A stretch of 5,137 nucleotides of DNA, taken from contig DUNJ01000044.1 of assembly GCA_012839395.1 (NCBI GenBank), forward strand, positions 1-5,137, given 5' to 3'. The first letter of the stretch is position 1; each line of letters begins with the position of its first letter. Below the pieces are notes generated by a model, which ran no database searches, was not told the DNA's origin, and saw nothing but the letters and a program-made list of their open reading frames with translations. The stretch comes from Tepidimicrobium sp. Its GTDB lineage: Bacteria > Bacillota > Clostridia > Tissierellales > Tepidimicrobiaceae. The translations under genes and the position numbers were made by a program. Shown here one piece after another: positions 4,864 to 5,137 of the stretch.

Positions 4864-5137
4864 TTGATTTTGGAGACGAAAGATAAACAGGCTGTTATTA
4901 AGAGGTTAAGGAGGATAGAAGGACAGGTTAAGGGGATTCAGAAGATGGTGGAGAATGAAAAGAATTGCGGTGATATACTGATTCAGATAGCTGCTGTTCG
5001 AGCTGCAATGAATTCTGTTGGCGGACTGATATTGGAAAATCATATGAAAGATTGTTTGAAGGATTATTTGGACGGTGTAGCCAAGGACGAATCCCTGGAT
5101 GATTTAGTCGATGTTATGATAAAATATACAAAACAGA
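4864..5137 (+). CDS. csoR: CsoR-family metal-sensing transcriptional repressor, N-terminal part
   Basis: The first 91 codons of a small all-helical repressor of the CsoR/RcnR (DUF156) family; the stop lies outside the window, though little of the usual length of about 90-110 residues can be missing. Recognisable blocks are KRLRRIEGQVKGIQKMVE (13-30) and ILIQIAAVRAAMNSVGGLILENH (38-60). C35, H60 and C64 reproduce the Cys-His-Cys set that binds Cu(I) in CsoR, with the family spacing H-x3-C. CstR-type persulfide sensors have no such His, and RcnR/InrS nickel sensors use different residues. Copper is therefore the first guess, though many clostridial members are untested. It would bind operator DNA as a tetramer and release on metal binding. 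It starts at TTG, 30 bp after the RseC-like gene, with no promoter seen between them. No CsoR-type operator palindrome is visible nearby; targets such as a copper ATPase may lie downstream. Confidence 0.9.
   Translation, partial: MILETKDKQAVIKRLRRIEGQVKGIQKMVENEKNCGDILIQIAAVRAAMNSVGGLILENHMKDCLKDYLDGVAKDESLDDLVDVMIKYTKQ

Noticed and set aside
1..5137. Defence system, toxin-antitoxin, phage, CRISPR or tRNA genes
   Set aside because: No direct repeat-spacer arrays, cloverleaf with a TTCGA arm, or proteins of those classes were found. The mobile element is a simple insertion sequence without cargo.

Overview
The window looks like chromosome of a low-GC Gram-positive anaerobe of the Clostridia/Tissierellia type. 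The pointers are AT-rich DNA with heavy ATA/AGG codon use, strong AGGAGG-type ribosome binding sites, a likely TTG start, and a housekeeping gene set of that style. The species cannot be named from the sequence.

Layout. Positions 1-272 hold the C-terminal part of a metallo-beta-lactamase-fold hydrolase (glyoxalase II-like), followed by a hairpin terminator (279-324). A 278-bp intergenic stretch (273-550) then carries a good sigma-A-type promoter (394-422) and a leader of about 120 nt. That leader ends in a second intrinsic terminator (511-550) and seems to have been the 5' control region of aspS. A complete 1331-bp IS6-type insertion sequence (551-1881) sits exactly between this terminator and the aspS ribosome binding site. 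It has imperfect inverted repeats, perfect 8-bp target duplications (TTTATTAT), and an intact DD(34)E transposase on the minus strand with two N-terminal zinc ribbons.

Downstream on the plus strand is a tight gene cluster: aspS (aspartyl-tRNA synthetase), tcdA (tRNA t6A37 dehydratase, ThiF/E1-like), a SoxR-reducing/RseC-family membrane protein, and the start of a CsoR-family metal-sensing repressor that runs off the window. tcdA starts within a few bases of the aspS stop, the rseC-like gene overlaps tcdA, and the csoR gene follows after 30 bp, so they are probably co-transcribed. The first two act on tRNA (charging tRNA-Asp; cyclising t6A37). The last two belong to redox and metal handling.

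The most interesting point is the regulatory rearrangement. Removing the IS and one target copy restores a promoter - structured leader - terminator - ribosome binding site - aspS order, the layout of an attenuator. The leader does not match a T-box on inspection, and its terminator has a mutually exclusive upstream pairing partner. The insertion has cut an essential gene and its cluster from this control. I see no phage, CRISPR, defence or biosynthetic system here.
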